DNA from: Poriferisodalis sp965208485 | Lineage (GTDB): Bacteria > Actinomycetota > Acidimicrobiia > Acidimicrobiales > Poriferisodalaceae | DNA: 64,000 nucleotides | Direction: 5' to 3' | Assembly (NCBI RefSeq): GCF_965208485.1 | Contig: NZ_OZ242344.1 | Location: 558,001-622,000, forward strand | Part shown: one piece after another, positions 60,758-64,000 of the stretch | Layout of the letters: the number at the start of each line of letters is the position of its first letter | Position numbering within the stretch: position 1 is the first letter of the stretch | The notes under the pieces: generated by a model | What the model saw: the letters and a program-made list of their open reading frames with translations, nothing else | Database searches by the model: none | What the model was told of the DNA's origin: nothing | Position numbers and translations under genes: made by a program

Positions 60758-60964
60758 GTGGCTAGCGTGCCGCGTGTGATCAGTGCTGCGGAACTGTCGT
60801 CGATCGAGACCGCTGTCGGCGAACTGGGCAACCGCGTCGCACAGGCTGCCGATGAGCTGATCGGCACACCGCACGAGGATGTCGGCGTCGAGCTGTACGA
60901 GGTGGAGCGCTCGCTGCGCATGGCCCGCCGCCGCCTCGCCCAAGCCACCGACACGCTGCGCTGA
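60758..60964 (+). CDS. Small conserved hypothetical protein
   Basis: A 68-residue, mostly helical acidic/basic protein from GTG 60758 with AGGG a few bases upstream (GTG 60776 is another choice). AAELSSIETAVGELGNRVAQAADELIG and EVERSLRMARRRLAQATDTL look like two amphipathic helices. It has no signal or Cys and no recognised family. It is divergent from hisD with 59 bp between starts. Confidence 0.6.
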   Translation: MASVPRVISAAELSSIETAVGELGNRVAQAADELIGTPHEDVGVELYEVERSLRMARRRLAQATDTLR

Positions 60965-61097
60965 CGACGCGGACAGCAATCCTCGCTGGCGGGCACGTTG
61001 CCCCGGTGCGGGCACTCATCAGTTGGGCCATCTCTCATCAGTTGGGCCACCCCTGCTGCGCTGTTCACCTTCGGCGACAAGCAGGCGTCGGGCGGCG

Positions 61098-61739
61098 TCA
61101 GCCAGCAAACGCGCTCGGGCAGAAATCGTTGAGGACACAGTCGTCGCAGGCCGGCTTGCGAGACGAGCACACCCTCCGGCCGTGCAGGATCAATCGCAGG
61201 CTGAAATCGCCCCGTTCGTACTGCGGGATCATCGGATTGAGCGCCAACTCCACCTTGACAGGATCTTCCTCGTCGGTGATGCCGAGACGCCGCACCAAGC
61301 GACCGACATGGGTGTCGACCGGCAGACCGGGCAGGTCGAACGCCACCGAACGGATCACATTCGCTGTCTTGCGGCCAACGCCTGGCAGCTTGACCAAGTC
61401 CTTCAAGCGAGTCGGCACCTCACCCCCGAAATCGGACAGCAGCAAGCGAGCCATGCCCTGCAGGTTGCGGGCCTTGCTGCGGAAGAAACCGGTCGGATGC
61501 ACCAGCTCTTCCAGCTCGGCCAGATCCGCCGAAGCCATCGCCTCGGCGTCGGGACAGCGCGCGAACAGGGCCGGTACGGTCGCGTTGACCCGCGCATCGG
61601 TGCATTGCGCCGACAGGATGGTGGCCACCAACAGCTCGAACGGGTTGCGATGCTCGAGCTCGCAGACGGCTTCGTACTCGCCCTTGAGGCGTTCGTGAGT
61701 CCGCTGCGCCCGGCCCTTGGGCGATCGTGGCTTCGCCAT
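61098..61739 (-). CDS. nth: Endonuclease III
   Basis: A 213-residue DNA glycosylase/AP lyase that removes oxidised pyrimidines. It has FELLVATILSAQCTDARVN, the helix-hairpin-helix LVKLPGVGRKTANVI with the catalytic Lys, the Asp in VDTHVGRLVRRLG and a four-Cys cluster C-x6-C-x2-C-x5-C (RVCSSRKPACDDCVLNDFC) for [4Fe-4S]. The ATG 61739 lies 10 bp after the rlmN stop, so it is the third gene of mshD-rlmN-nth. Confidence 0.96.
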   Translation of the reverse strand: MAKPRSPKGRAQRTHERLKGEYEAVCELEHRNPFELLVATILSAQCTDARVNATVPALFARCPDAEAMASADLAELEELVHPTGFFRSKARNLQGMARLLLSDFGGEVPTRLKDLVKLPGVGRKTANVIRSVAFDLPGLPVDTHVGRLVRRLGITDEEDPVKVELALNPMIPQYERGDFSLRLILHGRRVCSSRKPACDDCVLNDFCPSAFAG

Positions 61740-61748
61740 GGTCCTCCC

Positions 61749-62861
61749 CTATCGCTCGATCCGGGTGCGTTCGTCGCGCCGGGCGGGTCGACTGCGGCGC
61801 TGGATCGAGACCTGCTTGTCCGCACGCAGCTGCCCGCAGGCTGCGTCGATCGACGTGCCCCGATTGGCACGCACGGTGGCATTGACGCCGTGCGAGGCCA
61901 ACCGGTCCGCGAAGTGCTCGATGCGCTCGGCGGTCGACGGCGTGTGGCCGTAGCCGGGAGTCGGGTTCAAAGGGATGAGATTCACATGGGCCGCCAGCGG
62001 TCGTGCGTACGCGGCCAGCTCCGCAGCGTCGCTGTCGCGGTCATTGACACCGGAGATCATGGCCCATTCGAAGCTGATGCGCCTCCGTTTCGCACGCCGG
62101 TAGTCGGCCAGCACGCGGGCGAGGTCACGCAGCGGGTAGGTGCGATTGATCGGGGCGATGCGATTGCGCAGCCGATCGTTCGCAGCGTGCAGCGAGACTG
62201 CCAGGTTGACCGGCAGGGGGGCTGCGGCGAGCCGCACGATGCCGGGGATCACGCCGACCGTCGAGATGGTGATGTGCCGCGCACCGACGCCCATGTCGCC
62301 GTGGAAGCGTTCGACAGCGGCCCACACGGCGTCGTAGTTGGCGAGCGGCTCGCCCATGCCCATGAACACGATGTTGATGGCTCGGCCGGAGGCGGCCCCG
62401 CTGTTGATGGCCTGGTCCGCTGAGTCTGAGTGCTGCAGTGTTCCCAGCACTTGGGAGACCATCTCGCCAACGGTCAAGTTGCGATCGAAGCCCACTTGGC
62501 CGGTCGCGCAGAAGCTGCATGCCATGGCGCAGCCGGCTTGGCTGCTGATGCACAGCGTGGTCCGGTTGCGATAGCGCATCAGCACCGACTCGACTAGGTG
62601 CCCATCGCGCAGCGACCAGAGATGCTTGGTGGTGGACCCGCGGTCGGCCGACTGGGAGCGCACCAAGGTGAGCGCGTCGGGCAGCAGATCGCCGATGGCG
62701 TGACGCAGCGCCTTGGGAACATTGCTGAGCTCAGCCAGCGGGCGACGCTGTCGATACAAGCCGTCCCACACCTGACCCAGCCGGTAAGCGGGCTCGCCGT
62801 CGAGCAGCTCTGCGAACTCAGTCCGGCTGAGATCTTCCAAGGATGGGTCTGCTGCCGTCAT
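61749..62861 (-). CDS. rlmN: Dual-specificity rRNA/tRNA methyltransferase RlmN
   Basis: A 370-residue radical-SAM enzyme that methylates A2503 of 23S rRNA and A37 of some tRNAs. CAMACSFCATGQVGF holds the C-x3-C-x2-C cluster, VFMGMGEPLANYDAV and TISTVGVIPGI the SAM sites, and the late ATVRANRGTSIDAACGQL the methylated Cys. The ATG 62861 overlaps the mshD stop by 4 bp. The N-terminal helical domain (FAELLDGEPAYRLGQVWDGLYR) is complete. Confidence 0.96.
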   Translation of the reverse strand: MTAADPSLEDLSRTEFAELLDGEPAYRLGQVWDGLYRQRRPLAELSNVPKALRHAIGDLLPDALTLVRSQSADRGSTTKHLWSLRDGHLVESVLMRYRNRTTLCISSQAGCAMACSFCATGQVGFDRNLTVGEMVSQVLGTLQHSDSADQAINSGAASGRAINIVFMGMGEPLANYDAVWAAVERFHGDMGVGARHITISTVGVIPGIVRLAAAPLPVNLAVSLHAANDRLRNRIAPINRTYPLRDLARVLADYRRAKRRRISFEWAMISGVNDRDSDAAELAAYARPLAAHVNLIPLNPTPGYGHTPSTAERIEHFADRLASHGVNATVRANRGTSIDAACGQLRADKQVSIQRRSRPARRDERTRIER

Positions 62862-63628
62862 GTCCGCGCATTGCCGACGCCGGTGAACAGCCGCCGCACC
62901 AAGGCGACCTCGAGGCCAAGGCCGAGATACAGCGTGACCGCCGGGGTGTTGTCGGCGTCGACATACAACGTGGCCCGCTTCAGGCCGGCAGCAGCGAGAT
63001 GCTCGTAGCCGGCCAGCGTAAGCGCGCGCCCCAATCCCCGGCCGTGGTACTGGGGATCGACCGCGATGACGTAGACCTCGCCGACCGGCGGGTTCTCGTC
63101 GTCGTGAATCTTGGTCCAGCAGTACGCGGCGATGTCGCCGTCAATGTCGTACACCCGGAAGCCGTCGGGGTCGAACCACGGCTCGGCCTGACGCTCGGCC
63201 ACCTGTTCCAACGTCCATCCCCCCTGCTCGCGGTGCCACGAGAACGCCCGGTTGTTGACCTCCACCCAGGCGGCCTCGTCCTGGCCCACCACGAACGACC
63301 GCGTCTCGATGCCGCTGAGTTGATCCATCGGCAGCGAACGCTCCATGCGGTAGAGGTCGCGTTCGAACGTCAGCCCGAGGCGTGTCATCTCGTGCCCCAG
63401 CGCAGTCTCGGCGGGTGCCGCGTCACTCTCGGGTGCGTTCCCATGGTCGGGATGGTCGATCCAGACCGACACCGGACCGGCAATGTCGTCGAGCTGGTGT
63501 CGCAGTGCAGCAGCCAGCGCCCCTAGCGGCCACTGTGAGGCATCGGTCCCCACGACGGCGCCATGCTGATCGGCGCCGATCAAGATGACGGGATCGGCAC
63601 TCGCTGGAACACCCGCTGCCGCACTCAC
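62858..63628 (-). CDS. mshD: Mycothiol synthase MshD
   Basis: A 256-residue GNAT acetyltransferase. VEVNNRAFSWHREQGGWTLEQV, EPWFDPDGFRVYDIDG and GEVYVIAVDPQYHGRGLGRALTLAGYEHL are the MshD signatures of the C-terminal GNAT domain; the shorter N-terminal domain has LIGADQHGAVVG. MshD acetylates the Cys of desacetyl-mycothiol with acetyl-CoA. The protein is about 40 to 60 residues shorter than most MshD. GTG 63628 is assumed; a longer reading to 63688 starts in a less conserved region. It is the first of the mshD-rlmN-nth operon. Confidence 0.9.
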   Translation of the reverse strand: MSAAAGVPASADPVILIGADQHGAVVGTDASQWPLGALAAALRHQLDDIAGPVSVWIDHPDHGNAPESDAAPAETALGHEMTRLGLTFERDLYRMERSLPMDQLSGIETRSFVVGQDEAAWVEVNNRAFSWHREQGGWTLEQVAERQAEPWFDPDGFRVYDIDGDIAAYCWTKIHDDENPPVGEVYVIAVDPQYHGRGLGRALTLAGYEHLAAAGLKRATLYVDADNTPAVTLYLGLGLEVALVRRLFTGVGNART

Positions 63629-63750
63629 TGGGGCGAGGCTAACGCTGAGCAGGCGTGCTGACAGGGTGACGTACGGGGCTGCCAGCACGAGCCGCAGCGC
63701 AACAGCACGACTGGCAGCCGACGACCGGCGGCGGGTGCCACACTTGCGCG

Positions 63751-64000
63751 GTGAACCAGATCAAGTGGCTCAATCGCAGCCAGCCGCAGCCGCTCTACAG
63801 CGCTGTGCTGCTGAGCTACTTCTCTGCGGCATTCCTGCTGTTCGAATCGCGCGTCGAGCGGCAGATAGTGCTGGACGTCTTCAAGGCAATCGTGTCTCTG
63901 GTCGTAAGCGAGCGCACCACCCAGAACCTGACAGATGCGATCGTGCCGGCTGTCGTGACGCTGCTGCTAGGCGGCGCATTCGTGGCGGGTGGCCTCGGCA
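63751..64000 (+). CDS. Membrane protein, 5' part
   Basis: GTG 63751 begins NQIKWLNRSQPQPLYSAVLLSYFSAAFLLFES, a short cytoplasmic start and one hydrophobic helix, then RQIVLDVFKAIVSLVVSER and a second helix AIVPAVVTLLLGGAFVAGGLG that runs off the window. The family is not recognised. It is divergent from mshD with about 120 bp between starts. Confidence 0.65.
   Translation, partial: MNQIKWLNRSQPQPLYSAVLLSYFSAAFLLFESRVERQIVLDVFKAIVSLVVSERTTQNLTDAIVPAVVTLLLGGAFVAGGLG

Overview
The window is high-GC actinobacterial DNA. The combination of EgtB/EgtD (ergothioneine), a MshD-type mycothiol synthase, SCO6745-family and CWB2 wall-binding proteins, and many GTG starts points to Actinomycetota. The secreted-protein types and overall gene style most resemble class Acidimicrobiia, which is an inference from memory and not a phylogenetic result. 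No tRNA, rRNA, CRISPR array, integrase or phage module was seen. The window starts inside a dienelactone-hydrolase-like gene and ends inside a small membrane-protein gene.

Layout. 0-9 kb: SCO6745 protein, nitroreductase, zinc-type alcohol dehydrogenase, egtB-egtD, and a single-chain biotin-dependent acyl-CoA carboxylase. 9-21 kb: envelope and accessory genes. These include a secreted protein whose 5' end carries a run of 17 G, an MFS transporter, a UGSC-family gene with an in-frame UGA and a SECIS-like hairpin, a CWB2 plus TolB-like propeller surface protein with 129-bp tandem repeats, a 'GWTDGLPVVPPT' family protein, an AIM24-like protein and an amidohydrolase. 21-25.5 kb: a nested insertion-sequence island with two inverted IS1380 copies around one truncated and one frameshifted IS3-type element, next to a MazF-type toxin-antitoxin pair. 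26-42 kb: catabolic and lipid enzymes (HpcH aldolase, NIPSNAP, PaaK, LLM oxidoreductase, aminotransferase), a Fic protein on AT-richer DNA, a lipoprotein, a nitroreductase-SRPBCC fusion, GluQ-RS, a MacB-type ABC exporter, two abutting gene remnants and a methyltransferase. 42-51 kb: fabZ-like gene, cytochrome c lipoprotein, trpA, trpB, trpF, an ABM monooxygenase, ygfZ, a fused trpEG and a GroES-like gene, all on the minus strand. 52-55 kb: a second junction of broken genes and an acyl-CoA ligase. 55-61 kb: hisD-C-B-H-A-F. 61-64 kb: mshD-rlmN-nth.

How genes work together. trpEG, trpF, trpB and trpA supply most of tryptophan synthesis; trpC and trpD are absent. hisD, C, B, H, A and F supply the middle and end of histidine synthesis; hisG, E and I are absent. 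Histidine is also the substrate of EgtD, and EgtB then joins sulfur to the product, giving part of ergothioneine synthesis beside a mycothiol gene at the other end of the window.

Most notable signals: (1) a UGSC selenoprotein gene that ordinary gene calling splits at its UGA; (2) the poly-G tract at the start of a secreted protein; (3) a family of about 107-bp palindromic elements with CTAG-like ends, two of which supply the stop codon of the adjacent gene; (4) a dispersed repeat that has become translated sequence at the N-terminus of HisC; (5) in-frame 30-bp tandem repeats inserted in the TrpE domain of TrpEG; (6) several short tandem duplications that copy a gene's start codon or break a reading frame.
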